This document shows positions 26,082 to 35,464 of a stretch of 64,000 nt of DNA, in pieces. The notes under the pieces were generated by a model. It was not told the DNA's origin. It saw only the letters and a list, made by a program, of their open reading frames with translations, and made no database searches. This DNA is from JAZKAR01 sp040389065 (lineage in GTDB: Bacteria > Pseudomonadota > Gammaproteobacteria > Burkholderiales > Casimicrobiaceae). The position numbers were made by a program, and so were the translations under genes. Numbering within the stretch: position 1 is the first letter of the stretch; every line of letters starts with the position of its first letter. The DNA is taken from contig JAZKAR010000003.1 of NCBI GenBank assembly GCA_040389065.1, positions 40,693 to 104,692 on the forward strand. The letters run 5' to 3'.

Positions 26082-27200
26082 ATGGCATTACAAAAAACGT
26101 CTGCGGTTGTTACTCAATCAGCCCCTGATACAATATTATTGTCTGGAGGCTGGACAGCGCATACCGTAAACCATGTTGAGAAACAGTTCAAAGCATTAAA
26201 TTTAAGCTCTTTAAAACAGTGTGTAGTCGATGGATCGGGTTTGGAGTTGCTAGATACTGTGGGGGCATGGGTATTACAACGACAATTTCAGCACTTACAG
26301 CGTAAAGGTGTACACATCGTTTTTCAGCACTGGTCTCCACGCTTTCAACGGTTGATGAGTGCAGTAGGCAAGCAAATTGATATTAATGTGCTGTATCCAG
26401 AAAAGCGTTCTTTATTAGAAAAAGTAGGGCTAGGGGGCGAAGCCGTATGGCAAGAAGCGTTTGCATTATTTAGTTTTGTAGGTGAAGCCGCATTGGTGCT
26501 AGTGAAGAGTATTCGTTACCCCAAACGTTGGCGCTGGCGCCCCATTTTTCATAATATTCAAAAAAGTGGATTTGATGCCCTTCCTTTAGTAGGGTTAACG
26601 TCTTTTTTACTCGGTATAGTTGTTGCGTATCAAGGAGCGGATCAGCTTAAGTTGTATAGCGCCAATATTTTTGTAGTCGATTTAATTGGTTTTTCAATGT
26701 TGCGAGAATTCGCGCCCTTAATTACCGCTATTCTTATTGCTGGTCGTTCAGGTTCTGCTTATGCGGCGCAGCTTGGCACGATGGTAGTAACAGATGAAAT
26801 TGAGGCACTGCAAACCATTGGTGTTGAACCGATGGAGGTACTGGTTTGGCCAAAAATTTTAGCTTTAGCTATAGCCTTGCCCTTGCTTACTGTCTTTGCT
26901 GATATAGCAGGCGTAGGCGGCGGCATGATTATGGCACGCTTACAGCTAGATATTGGCTGGCATGAATTTCTAGATCGTTTTGGCAAGATTATTGGTCTTA
27001 CCGCTTTTTTAATTGGAATTGGAAAAGCTATTGTATTTGCATTTGTTATCGCAATCATCGGCTGTTTTCAAGGGTTTCGTACCCGCGGAAATGCAGATAG
27101 TGTAGGCCGCCAAACCACGCGCAGCGTAGTGCAGTCTATTTTTATTATGATTGTTGCTGATGCCATTTTTTCTGTCGCTTTTAGTATGCTGGGGCTGTGA
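26082..27200 (+). CDS. MlaE-type ABC permease with N-terminal STAS domain
   Basis: 372 aa. Residues 1-110 form a STAS domain (TILLSGGWTAHTVNHVE, VVDGSGLELLDTVGAWVLQ), the role played by the separate MlaB in E. coli. The rest is an MlaE permease: LPLVGLTSFLLGIVVAYQGADQL, EFAPLITAILIAGRSGSAYAAQLG with the conserved EIEAL stretch following. It belongs to the inner-membrane complex that moves phospholipids between the outer and inner membrane. Its stop overlaps the ATPase start (ATGA), so the operon is tightly coupled. Confidence 0.93.
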   Translation: MALQKTSAVVTQSAPDTILLSGGWTAHTVNHVEKQFKALNLSSLKQCVVDGSGLELLDTVGAWVLQRQFQHLQRKGVHIVFQHWSPRFQRLMSAVGKQIDINVLYPEKRSLLEKVGLGGEAVWQEAFALFSFVGEAALVLVKSIRYPKRWRWRPIFHNIQKSGFDALPLVGLTSFLLGIVVAYQGADQLKLYSANIFVVDLIGFSMLREFAPLITAILIAGRSGSAYAAQLGTMVVTDEIEALQTIGVEPMEVLVWPKILALAIALPLLTVFADIAGVGGGMIMARLQLDIGWHEFLDRFGKIIGLTAFLIGIGKAIVFAFVIAIIGCFQGFRTRGNADSVGRQTTRSVVQSIFIMIVADAIFSVAFSMLGL

Positions 27201-28048
27201 TGAGCGACAATGTAATTGAAATGATTAAAGTGGGTACCCGTTTTGGGTCGCACGTAGTTCATGAAAATCTTGATTTAACCGTAAAGCGCGGCGAAATATT
27301 AGCGATTGTAGGCGGCAGCGGTTCAGGTAAATCGACATTGCTCAGAGAGTTAATTTTACTGCATCGGCCTGATGCGGGAATGATCAACATTTTTGGACAA
27401 GACATTCACGCACTTTCAGAAGACGAGGCAACGGAGCTAAAGTTGCGCTGGGGCGTCATGTTTCAGCATGGAGGATTATTCGGTACGCTTACCGTAAATG
27501 AAAATATAGGGTTACCGCTTCGCGAACATACAAACTTAAGTGAGCGGCTGATTGATGAGATTGCCGCCTGGAAGCTTAGCTTATCAGGCTTAGAGCCTAG
27601 TGCAGGGTTACAGTATCCTTCCGAGTTAAGCGGGGGCATGATCAAGCGCGCTGCATTAGCACGTGCGCTGGCGCTTGATCCTGAACTTCTTTTTTTAGAT
27701 GAACCCACGGCAGGGCTTGATCCGGCTGGAAGTAGCGGTATTGATGAATTAGTGAAAACGTTGCATGACTTGTATCAGCCGACAATCGTTATGATAACGC
27801 ATGATCTTGACTTGCTATGGCAGGTAACAGATCGTGTAGCGGTACTAGGTGAGAAAAAAGTATTGGCGTTGGGTTCAATGGAAGAGTTATCGACTCATGA
27901 TCATCCTATTGTCCGGCAGTATTTTGATGGGCCGCGAGGCAGGGCAGCTCAAGATCAAGCACAACGAAGAGTGGAAAAGCAAGTACAGCAGCAGGCACAA
28001 CAGCATCAGAACGAAGAAACCAAGGGGCAACCGTGGAAACAAAAGTAA
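27200..28048 (+). CDS. MlaF-type ABC transporter ATPase
   Basis: 282 aa from ATG 27200. Intact motifs: Walker A GGSGSGKSTLL, Q-loop MFQHGGLFG, signature LSGGMIKRAALARAL, Walker B LLFLDEPTAGLDP and switch ITHD. It energises the STAS-permease above. The C-terminus has an unusual tail of about 30 residues rich in Gln (QRRVEKQVQQQAQQHQ), beyond the usual MlaF end. The MCE gene starts inside its 3' end on another frame. Confidence 0.95.
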   Translation: MSDNVIEMIKVGTRFGSHVVHENLDLTVKRGEILAIVGGSGSGKSTLLRELILLHRPDAGMINIFGQDIHALSEDEATELKLRWGVMFQHGGLFGTLTVNENIGLPLREHTNLSERLIDEIAAWKLSLSGLEPSAGLQYPSELSGGMIKRAALARALALDPELLFLDEPTAGLDPAGSSGIDELVKTLHDLYQPTIVMITHDLDLLWQVTDRVAVLGEKKVLALGSMEELSTHDHPIVRQYFDGPRGRAAQDQAQRRVEKQVQQQAQQHQNEETKGQPWKQK

Positions 28049-28971
28049 ATTATGCAATGGTTGGACTATTTGTATTTGCTCTTGGCGCTGCATTTATAGC
28101 AGGCATCTTATGGCTTGCAGGCGGTTTACAAGGTAAAAAAGACTATATTTTTTATCAATCGATTGTGAATGAGTCGGTGGCAGGTTTGAACATAGATGCC
28201 CCAGTGAAATATCTTGGAGTAGATATTGGAAAAGTACGAACTATCAAGCTTGATCCGATTAATCCTCAGCAAGTAAAATTGATTTTTGCCATAGAAAAGG
28301 GTATTCCTATCAAACAGGATACCCAGGCTGTGCTTAAAACCCAAGGATTAACCGGTATTGCATATGTTGAATTAAGTGGTGGGGCGCCTGACTCTCCAGT
28401 TTTGGTGGCGAAGGATGAAGGGCAATTGCCAATGATTCCTAATAAACCGTCTTTAAGTAGACGCTTAGAAAATGTTCTAACCACTACATTGGCTAATTTA
28501 GACCGAACAACAGGCGCTATTAATGATTTATTAGATAATGAAAATCGCGCTGCCTTTAAACGTATTTTGGTAGATACTTCGCTTTTAATGCACTCTGTGT
28601 CAGAACAACGTTCGGTAGTGGCAACGGGCTTAGTCAATGCGGCTAAAACAGCTGAAAATACAGCGCGGGCGAGTCAACAGCTTGATCCATTAATGAGCCG
28701 TTTAGCGAAAAGCGCAACATCGCTAGAGAAAATGGGGAAAGATGTTTCAGCCTCAAGTAATAAAGTAGCGAAGACATTTACAACGATGGATCACGGACTC
28801 GGAAAATTCACTGGGGAAACATTACCAGAAATGAATCGGCTGCTAGGTGAGTTAGGATTACTGGCTACGTCTTTGCAAAATTTAAGCGAGCAAACTGAGC
28901 GCAATCCCAGTAGTTTATTATGGGGGCAACGACCTGTAGCGCCAGGTCCTGGCGAAAAGGGAGCGCAGTAA
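28033..28971 (+). CDS. MlaD/MCE-domain substrate-binding protein
   Basis: 312 aa with GTG start behind AAGGGGC. One N-terminal membrane helix (AMVGLFVFALGAAFIAGILW) anchors a single MCE domain (VAGLNIDAPVKYLGVDIGKV), which in MlaD forms the hexameric periplasmic ring carrying lipids. The C-terminal half is a long helical region (LLMHSVSEQRSVVATGLVNA and following), more extended than in E. coli MlaD and more like the Pqi/Mce type from other bacteria. It overlaps mlaF and the next gene at both ends. Confidence 0.93.
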   Translation: METKVNYAMVGLFVFALGAAFIAGILWLAGGLQGKKDYIFYQSIVNESVAGLNIDAPVKYLGVDIGKVRTIKLDPINPQQVKLIFAIEKGIPIKQDTQAVLKTQGLTGIAYVELSGGAPDSPVLVAKDEGQLPMIPNKPSLSRRLENVLTTTLANLDRTTGAINDLLDNENRAAFKRILVDTSLLMHSVSEQRSVVATGLVNAAKTAENTARASQQLDPLMSRLAKSATSLEKMGKDVSASSNKVAKTFTTMDHGLGKFTGETLPEMNRLLGELGLLATSLQNLSEQTERNPSSLLWGQRPVAPGPGEKGAQ

Positions 28972-29717
28972 TGATCACAACAAAATTATCCCTTATGTTA
29001 AACGGTGAGAAATGTAACGAGCGGAAGTTTATGCTGCCCAAAATGCGTCAAACATATGCCTTATTAGTAATGGTTTTCATGGTAGGTGGGTGTCAAAGTC
29101 TTTTACCCTCGCAATCTGCAATACCGCCTACGCTGTATTCGCTAGATACCATAGAACCTGGGAAGTCCGGTGTAGCAGGGGGGGTAGCCGATAAAATTTC
29201 GATACCTACTAAAGTATCTATCGCAGCAGATGCACCTGTTTTAATTGTTAGCCCGCCAAGAGCCGCAGCAGGCTTTGATAGCCCACGTATTATTTATATG
29301 CGCCAGGAACATAAGTTAGAATATTTTGCTCAAAGCCGATGGGTAGCAGCACCTGGTACTATGCTTGTGCAGCTAATTGTGAATAGGTTGTCAAGTAGCC
29401 GGGCCTTTAGCGCAGTGGTGCCAGCACCAACAAGCGTGGTAGGGCAGTTGCGGCTTGATATAGAAGTTATGCGGCTTCAGCAAGATTTTACAACGACTCC
29501 TAGCCGTGTTCGTTTAACGTTACGAGCGCATCTTTTAGATAATCTCACGCGTAATGCCATTGCATGGCGCGAATTTGATGCAATTGTTCCATCTGCAAGT
29601 GAAGATACCTATGGGGGGGTAGTAGCAGCAAATGAAGCTGTGCATCAAGTACTAGAAGAGATAACCATTTTTTGTGAAAAAAAAGCCGCAGAGGTTCACA
29701 AAAAAACTAACGAGTAA
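28971..29717 (+). CDS. ABC-type transport auxiliary lipoprotein (PqiC/LbcA-like)
   Basis: 248 aa from ATG 28971, which overlaps the previous stop (TAATG) and has GGGAG upstream; later Met codons at 29031 and 29043 are alternatives closer to the signal peptide. The lipobox VGGC gives a lipidated Cys. The core (PPTLYSLDTIEP, IYMRQEHKLEYFAQSRW) fits the ABC-type auxiliary lipoprotein family. It probably sits in the outer membrane opposite the MCE protein, as PqiC does, and replaces mlaC/mlaA in this operon. Confidence 0.9.
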   Translation: MITTKLSLMLNGEKCNERKFMLPKMRQTYALLVMVFMVGGCQSLLPSQSAIPPTLYSLDTIEPGKSGVAGGVADKISIPTKVSIAADAPVLIVSPPRAAAGFDSPRIIYMRQEHKLEYFAQSRWVAAPGTMLVQLIVNRLSSSRAFSAVVPAPTSVVGQLRLDIEVMRLQQDFTTTPSRVRLTLRAHLLDNLTRNAIAWREFDAIVPSASEDTYGGVVAANEAVHQVLEEITIFCEKKAAEVHKKTNE

Positions 29718-29808
29718 TTATTGTTGATGAAGTGATACATAAAATCGTGTGCGTGTTAGGTATTAGAGTATTAGGGTATTAAGTGTTAGGTGAAAGCACA
29801 GTACACGT

Positions 29809-30060
29809 CTAATCATTTATTTCAGGGTTGAAGCTTTGAAGAAGATTACCTTCAAGAATCTGCATTTCACCTTCAGCCTGAGTCAGTGTACGTTGGCAGT
29901 TTTGAAGTAATGTGGCGCCGCGTTGATACGCACTCATCGCTTCATTTAATGGTAGCTGACCGCTTTCTAATTTAACAATGAGTTGATCTAACTCGCCAAT
30001 ACTTTCTTCAAAACTTAATTCTGGGGCAGCTGCTTCGGTTTTATTTTTGCGGGGTGGCAT
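29809..30060 (-). CDS. xseB: Exodeoxyribonuclease VII small subunit
   Basis: 83 aa, the usual size. The core FEESIGELDQLIVKLESGQL, then LNEAMSAYQRGATLLQNCQ, matches XseB, which with XseA degrades single-stranded DNA. AGGAG precedes the ATG. The partner xseA is not in the window. It is the last gene of the queF-cysM-xseB run on the minus strand, 105 bp after cysM. Confidence 0.93.
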   Translation of the reverse strand: MPPRKNKTEAAAPELSFEESIGELDQLIVKLESGQLPLNEAMSAYQRGATLLQNCQRTLTQAEGEMQILEGNLLQSFNPEIND

Positions 30061-30165
30061 GTTAAATCTCCTGTTGAACGTAAAATACGGTAAAACAGCA
30101 TAACGCCGCTAGCGCAGGTTTGCATCACGCTATTTATGTTTTGTTAAGGCGCTAGTTGCGTTTTG

Positions 30166-31062
30166 TTAAGAAAATAGCCCAGTTGATAAGTACCGATCGC
30201 CCCGATCGCACACAATAAAAACAATCACTGCGTTTCTAAGGGTCTGAGCAAGTTTAAGAGCAACTGCACAAGCACCGCCGGATGATACCCCGCAAAAAAT
30301 ACCTTCTTCTTTCGCTAGCCGTTTCATTGTTTCTTCAGCTTCGGTTTGGCTAATATTTTCAGTTTGCGAGAGTTGGCGGGCATCAAAAATTTTAGGCAAA
30401 TAGGCTTCCGGCCATTTGCGAATACCTGCAATATTAGACCCTTCTTCGGGTTGAACGCCAACAATGGTTATCGAAGGGTTTTGTTCTTTAAGATACCGTG
30501 AAACGCCCATAATGGTGCCTGTTGTGCCCATACTACTTACAAAATGGGTGACTTTTCCATCTGTATCGTGCCAGATTTCAGGGCCTGTGCCTTTGTAATG
30601 CGCAAGAGGGTTAGCAGGGTTAGCAAATTGGTCGAGAATAATACCTTGGCCTTCCTGCTCCATTTGAATTGCAAGGTCACGCGCTCCTTCCATCCCAATC
30701 GATTGGGGGCTAAGAATCAGATGAGCGCCATACGCTCTCATGCTATGCTGGCGTTCAATGGTTGCATTTTCTGGCATGATGAGGTGTAGTTTATACCCCC
30801 TCATTGCTGCTACCATTGCTAACGCAATACCTGTATTTCCGCTAGTGGCTTCAATTAATGTATCGCCAGGTTTAATTTTGCCGGTACGCTCTGCTTCTAA
30901 AAACATCATTAAAGCAGGGCGATCTTTAACCGAACCTGCTGGGTTATTTCCTTCTAATTTTGCAAGCAACGTATTAGAGGAGTGGCCCCGCATGCGTTGT
31001 AATTGGACTAAAGGGGTATTGCCGACTGTTTGTTGAAGCGTTGGGAATGTCTGACGCGCCAT
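30166..31062 (-). CDS. cysM: Cysteine synthase B
   Basis: 298 aa PLP enzyme of the O-acetylserine sulfhydrylase family. PLP Lys is in GSVKDRPALMM, the substrate loop is EATSGNTGIALAMVAA, and the phosphate-binding stretch is SSMGTTGTIMGVSRYL. The sequence around KDRPAL and LPKIFD favours CysM over CysK. It makes cysteine from sulfide or thiosulfate. A GAGGATAA ribosome binding site overlaps the end of queF, so the two are translationally coupled. Confidence 0.94.
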   Translation of the reverse strand: MARQTFPTLQQTVGNTPLVQLQRMRGHSSNTLLAKLEGNNPAGSVKDRPALMMFLEAERTGKIKPGDTLIEATSGNTGIALAMVAAMRGYKLHLIMPENATIERQHSMRAYGAHLILSPQSIGMEGARDLAIQMEQEGQGIILDQFANPANPLAHYKGTGPEIWHDTDGKVTHFVSSMGTTGTIMGVSRYLKEQNPSITIVGVQPEEGSNIAGIRKWPEAYLPKIFDARQLSQTENISQTEAEETMKRLAKEEGIFCGVSSGGACAVALKLAQTLRNAVIVFIVCDRGDRYLSTGLFS

Positions 31063-31065
31063 AAG

Positions 31066-31494
31066 TTATCCTCGTGTATTAGGGGTCTGGCATGTATCAG
31101 GAAAAGACGGTAAATGCACAACTGGTTGAGGCGTCCATCCTTCTTTTCTATGCTCAACGATGACGTTAGTGAAAATTCCTCCACGAACATACCATTGCGC
31201 AGTCAACCGCATAAAGCGAGGTTGGCATGCATTGACAAGATCATCAAGAATCTGATTAGTAACAGCTTCATGAAAGGCGCCTTCATTACGGTATGACCAC
31301 ATATACATTTTTAGGCTTTTAAGTTCAATGCATGCTTGATCAGGAATGGTATCAATTTTAAATACAGCAAAATCAGGTTGCCCTGTTAACGGGCATAAGC
31401 AAGTAAATTCAGGTACTTCAGTGTGAATAAGGTAATCACGCTCAGGGTTTGGATTCGGGAAGGTTTCAAGGTTACGCGTGGGATGTGAAGGCAT
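31066..31494 (-). CDS. queF: NADPH-dependent 7-cyano-7-deazaguanine reductase
   Basis: 142 aa, the short (unimodular) QueF form. It reduces preQ0 to preQ1 in queuosine synthesis. The active-site Cys lies in CPLTGQPDFA, the signature is ELKSLKMYMWSYRNEGAFHE, and QWYVRGGI is near the end. It begins the queF-cysM-xseB unit. The rest of the queuosine pathway is not in view. Confidence 0.95.
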   Translation of the reverse strand: MPSHPTRNLETFPNPNPERDYLIHTEVPEFTCLCPLTGQPDFAVFKIDTIPDQACIELKSLKMYMWSYRNEGAFHEAVTNQILDDLVNACQPRFMRLTAQWYVRGGIFTNVIVEHRKEGWTPQPVVHLPSFPDTCQTPNTRG

Positions 31495-31596
31495 AGCAGT
31501 CCTAATCGAATAGCAGGATATTCCGGTATTTATACATACAGGCTACTGGGATTACCCCGTAGCTAAAAAAACACTTACGGACGATGTTTACAACGT

Positions 31597-31729
31597 TAGA
31601 AGTTACACAGTTGCGTGCTATCAAGGCATAGGATGCCCCCGCATAGCAACGCAGACATTACACGGAGTACGGCAAGTTGCTAACACACGGGGCGTCCCAC
31701 GCCGAGAGCGCGCAACTGTGTAACTTCTA
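31597..31729. repeat. Palindromic interspersed repeat, copy 6 (full length)
   Basis: 133 bp, ends TAGAAGTTACACAGTTG and CAACTGTGTAACTTCTA (perfect inverted 17 bp). Arms carry GGCATAGGATGCCCC and GGGGCGTCCCACGCC. It lies between divergent queF and smc; the other 300 bp of this gap show no gene. Confidence 0.95.
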
Positions 31730-31933
31730 AAAGTGTTTGTTCTGTTGAGATCAAACTTAATGTAGCAGTTACGTCATAATACGAATGATTATAGCGTGCT
31801 CTAGCGTATGTTTGTAGGGTAAGGTATGGGTTAACGCGAGTATTTATGGTATTACTAGGGCGCTAAACCTTTCGCGGCTTACGCAAAAACGTAAAGAAAA
31901 ATACAGAAAAAATAAAAACAGGATTATAAAAAC

Positions 31934-34900
31934 GTGAAATTGACACATATTCGTTTGGCGGGTTTTAAATCCTTTGCTGAGCCTACCGTCATTATGACCC
32001 CTGGGCAACGTATTGCTATCGTAGGGCCTAATGGATGTGGAAAATCAAATCTGATTGATGCAGTACGTTGGGTATTAGGGGAATCGCGCGCCTCAAATTT
32101 ACGGGGCGAATCGATGCAGGATGTGATTTTTAGCGGCACATCACAGCGTAAATCGTTATCGCGTGCTAGTGTTGAGCTTGTGTTTGAACAAGAGGGTGAT
32201 GGCAATTCGCCATGGTCGATCTATCGCGAATTATCTGTAAAACGGGTGATGAATCGTGATGGGGAATCAACCTATACCATTAATAATCAAACGGTACGGC
32301 GTAAAGATATTACGGATCTGTTCTTAGGCAGCGGTTTAGGCGCTCGCTCATTTGCTATTATTGAACAAGGCATGATCAATAAGATTATTGATTCTAAGCC
32401 TGAAGAAATGCGTGTGTTGCTTGAGGATGCAGCAGGAATTGCACGCTATCGTGAACGGCGCCGTGAAAGCGAAAGCCGGTTAAGCGGTGCTAAAGAACAG
32501 CTTCAACGCTTGTCTGATGTTCGAAATGAATGGTTAGGGCAGTATGAAAAGCTAGAAGTGCAAGCGAAGCAGGCACGGCAGTTTGTGAATTTAAATGATG
32601 ATAAAACGGCACATGAAGCCGCCTTGCTGATGTGTACGGTAAAGCGAGAGGCAAGCGTATTAAAAGAAGCTGAAGAAGCGTTGATTACGTTGGAAACACA
32701 GCGCGATGATGGTCAATCTACTAGCCAGAAGGCGCATCAGCAGGCGCAACAGAGCCGTGAAACCTATGATGCGCTTCAAGCGCAGCTGAGAGAAGCACAG
32801 CAGAGTCAGGCACAGGCACACATTGAACATACGCGTCTGCAATCATCTTTTCGCGAAGCACATCAACAAAAGGCTAGCCTTGATGAAGCCCTTCAGCGGC
32901 TAGCCGAACAACAACACCATACGATTGAAGAAGCTGAAGCGCACGAATCAGCACTGCCAGAGTTAGAGCTTAAACTGGCTAGTATTGAAGAGGCTTTGCA
33001 TGTGGCAACTGAGCGGGAGGCCACAGCTCAGCAGGCTTTATTAGAAAGTGATGCAGCATTTCATTTGCAGCAAAAAAAATGGTCAGAGCATCAACAGCAA
33101 TTAACGACGGTTGAGCAGCAGAGGCAGACATTAAAAGTTAAAGATGAGCATATTCAAAAACGGCTAACACAATTATTGAATGATGAAGAACGTACTAAAC
33201 AACGATTAGCCAGTGTTCCTAAAAATGAATTGCAGGCGCTTACCGAACTGATTGAACGTGAAGAAAAGGCGGCCTTGATTTTAACGGAGGCGCGTACTGA
33301 ATTACAGTTGGCTGAAACCAGCGTAAAAGATAAAAAGGCAGAATTTGAGGTAATTCAGGCAGCGCATGAAACCAGCCGCTCGCTATTGCAATCTTTACGC
33401 TCCCGCTACGAGTCAGTACGCAGGCTTGAAGTTGAAAGGCAAACAGAGAATTGGTCTGATGATTGGAAAGCATACTCCCCTTTTTGGGCGGCTCTATCGG
33501 TAGAAAAAGGATGGGAACGCGCTTTAGAAGTGGTTTTGCGAGAGCGTTTTCATGCCCGTTCAGCCTCTTTTGAGCTGCATGAAAAATTGCACTGGGGAGG
33601 CGTGCTATGGTCGGTAGAACATTTGAACGCTACCCAAGAAACTTCAGCGTTAGAATATCCGAAGCCAAAGAGTGCTCTTTTATTAGCTGATTTAGTGAAA
33701 GCAGCGACGCCTGAAGCAGCGCAAGCTATACATGTTTGGTGCGCAGGTTATATTGTTGCGCCAAGTTTAGAAGCAGCATTAGCCTGGCAGCAAGCAGGAG
33801 AGTTAGAGCATTGGACGGCAGTTAGCCCTGAAGGGGTATGTGTTGATGCATTGAGTATTCAAAGTTTTGTGAGGCCTGATGATCATCGCGCCGTATTGGC
33901 GCTAAAAGCAGAGCGTGAAACACTCGAAACCGAGCTAACGCAGAACGAAAACCAATTTCAAGCCTACGATAGTAGCCTTAAAAAAACCAAACAAGATGTC
34001 GACTTTGCTGAAATGGCATTAAAGGCAGCTCAACAGCAAGTAGTGTATTGTCAGGAACAATGGCATCAGCTGAATGCTGAGCGCAGAGTGCTTGAAGAGC
34101 GTATGGGGCATAACGAACGGCAAATAACAGAAATTACTCAGCAACAAAGCCATATTACACAACAGCGCGAGTATGAAAAGCAAGATCATGAAGAGTGTTT
34201 GATGCAAGCGCAGGAAATTGAGATTCAACATGAAATGTTGATGAGCGATCGAGAGCTTCTTCGGGCTGCGCGTAATGAGGCTGAAATAGTACTTTCTAAA
34301 GCGCGAACCGTATTAAGTGAAGCTCAACACCATACGCGACAACTTCAGCAAGACGCTGTTCGCGTAGAGTCAGCACATAAACAATGGAGCGAGAAAAAAA
34401 GCTGGTTAGCGCAGCAGCGAGAGTCAACCTTAAAGCAAGAACAAGCTCTTCAAGAGCGTTTGCGTGTGTGGGAAGCGCAGCAAATGGAAAACCCACAAGA
34501 ATTGATAGCAGAAGCTGAAGCAAACGTTTCTTTTGCGCTTGAGCGTTTAAGTACATTAGAAAATGCGTTGCAAAAAGCGCAGCTTGCCTGGAAAGAAGCA
34601 GATGAGGCACGATTACGTGCTGATCGACAATTACAGGAAACGCAAGTTAAGCGAGAGGCATTGGTATTAAGCGTGGAACGCGCGCGTTTGGCTTGGTCTT
34701 ATACCCAGCAAGCTATTGATGCCTTGGGAGATAATGCAGGTGTTGCAGAAGCATTGCTATCGCAAGGGGAGGAGGCCTTAAAAGCGCGAATTAAAGCGCT
34801 TGAAAAGCAAATTATCAGCTTAGGATCTGTCAATCTTGTTGCATTAGATGAGGTTGAGGGTGCAAAGTCTCGCCTGAATGAGCTAGAATCTCAGCATTCT

Positions 34901-35464
34901 GATGTTCAAGAAGCGGTTTTGACCTTAGAAGAAGCGATTAGGCGATTAGACATTGAGAGTCGACAGCGCTTAAGACAGGCTTTAGAATCGCTTAATCAAG
35001 CGTTATCCATTCACTTTGCAGCTATGTTTGGCGGGGGAACGGCCCAGCTTATTCCAACAAATACTGATCTGCTGTCGGCAGGCATTCAGTTATGGGCCGA
35101 ACCACCCGGTAAGCGAAATGTTTCTTTGCATCTTTTGTCAGGCGGGGAGAAAGCGCTGACGGCAATTAGTTTAATGTTAGCGTTGTTTGAACTTAATCCT
35201 GCACCGTTTTGTTTGTTAGATGAGGTGGATGCGCCACTCGATGATGTGAATACTGCACGGTTAGCAAAAATGCTGGTTCAACTCTCGGAGCGCGTTCAGT
35301 GTGTATACATTAGCCATCATCGATTAACAATGGAGGTTGCTGAGCAGCTTGTAGGTGTTACAATGCCTGAAGCGGGTGTCTCCAAAGTGGTCGAAGTAGA
35401 TATGCAGTCAGCCTTGGCATGGGCTGGAGCACAGAAGAAAAAAGGGGTAGAAGCGCATGGATGA
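31934..35464 (+). CDS. smc: Chromosome segregation SMC protein
   Basis: 1176 aa, full SMC length, with GTG start and AGGA upstream. Head part one: Walker A GPNGCGKSNLIDAVRW near residue 32-47. Two long coiled coils flank a hinge at about 500-660. Head part two: signature LLSGGEKALTAISLML and Walker B FCLLDEVDAPLDD near the end. It compacts and separates chromosomes with ScpA and ScpB. Gammaproteobacteria usually carry either SMC or MukB; this one is of the SMC kind. zipA overlaps its last 8 bp. Confidence 0.97.
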   Translation: MKLTHIRLAGFKSFAEPTVIMTPGQRIAIVGPNGCGKSNLIDAVRWVLGESRASNLRGESMQDVIFSGTSQRKSLSRASVELVFEQEGDGNSPWSIYRELSVKRVMNRDGESTYTINNQTVRRKDITDLFLGSGLGARSFAIIEQGMINKIIDSKPEEMRVLLEDAAGIARYRERRRESESRLSGAKEQLQRLSDVRNEWLGQYEKLEVQAKQARQFVNLNDDKTAHEAALLMCTVKREASVLKEAEEALITLETQRDDGQSTSQKAHQQAQQSRETYDALQAQLREAQQSQAQAHIEHTRLQSSFREAHQQKASLDEALQRLAEQQHHTIEEAEAHESALPELELKLASIEEALHVATEREATAQQALLESDAAFHLQQKKWSEHQQQLTTVEQQRQTLKVKDEHIQKRLTQLLNDEERTKQRLASVPKNELQALTELIEREEKAALILTEARTELQLAETSVKDKKAEFEVIQAAHETSRSLLQSLRSRYESVRRLEVERQTENWSDDWKAYSPFWAALSVEKGWERALEVVLRERFHARSASFELHEKLHWGGVLWSVEHLNATQETSALEYPKPKSALLLADLVKAATPEAAQAIHVWCAGYIVAPSLEAALAWQQAGELEHWTAVSPEGVCVDALSIQSFVRPDDHRAVLALKAERETLETELTQNENQFQAYDSSLKKTKQDVDFAEMALKAAQQQVVYCQEQWHQLNAERRVLEERMGHNERQITEITQQQSHITQQREYEKQDHEECLMQAQEIEIQHEMLMSDRELLRAARNEAEIVLSKARTVLSEAQHHTRQLQQDAVRVESAHKQWSEKKSWLAQQRESTLKQEQALQERLRVWEAQQMENPQELIAEAEANVSFALERLSTLENALQKAQLAWKEADEARLRADRQLQETQVKREALVLSVERARLAWSYTQQAIDALGDNAGVAEALLSQGEEALKARIKALEKQIISLGSVNLVALDEVEGAKSRLNELESQHSDVQEAVLTLEEAIRRLDIESRQRLRQALESLNQALSIHFAAMFGGGTAQLIPTNTDLLSAGIQLWAEPPGKRNVSLHLLSGGEKALTAISLMLALFELNPAPFCLLDEVDAPLDDVNTARLAKMLVQLSERVQCVYISHHRLTMEVAEQLVGVTMPEAGVSKVVEVDMQSALAWAGAQKKKGVEAHG

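Noticed and set aside
31597..31729. Repeat copies considered as structured riboswitches upstream of genes
   Set aside because: They recur before, after and between unrelated genes in both orientations, which fits a mobile or REP-like repeat and not a cis-regulator.
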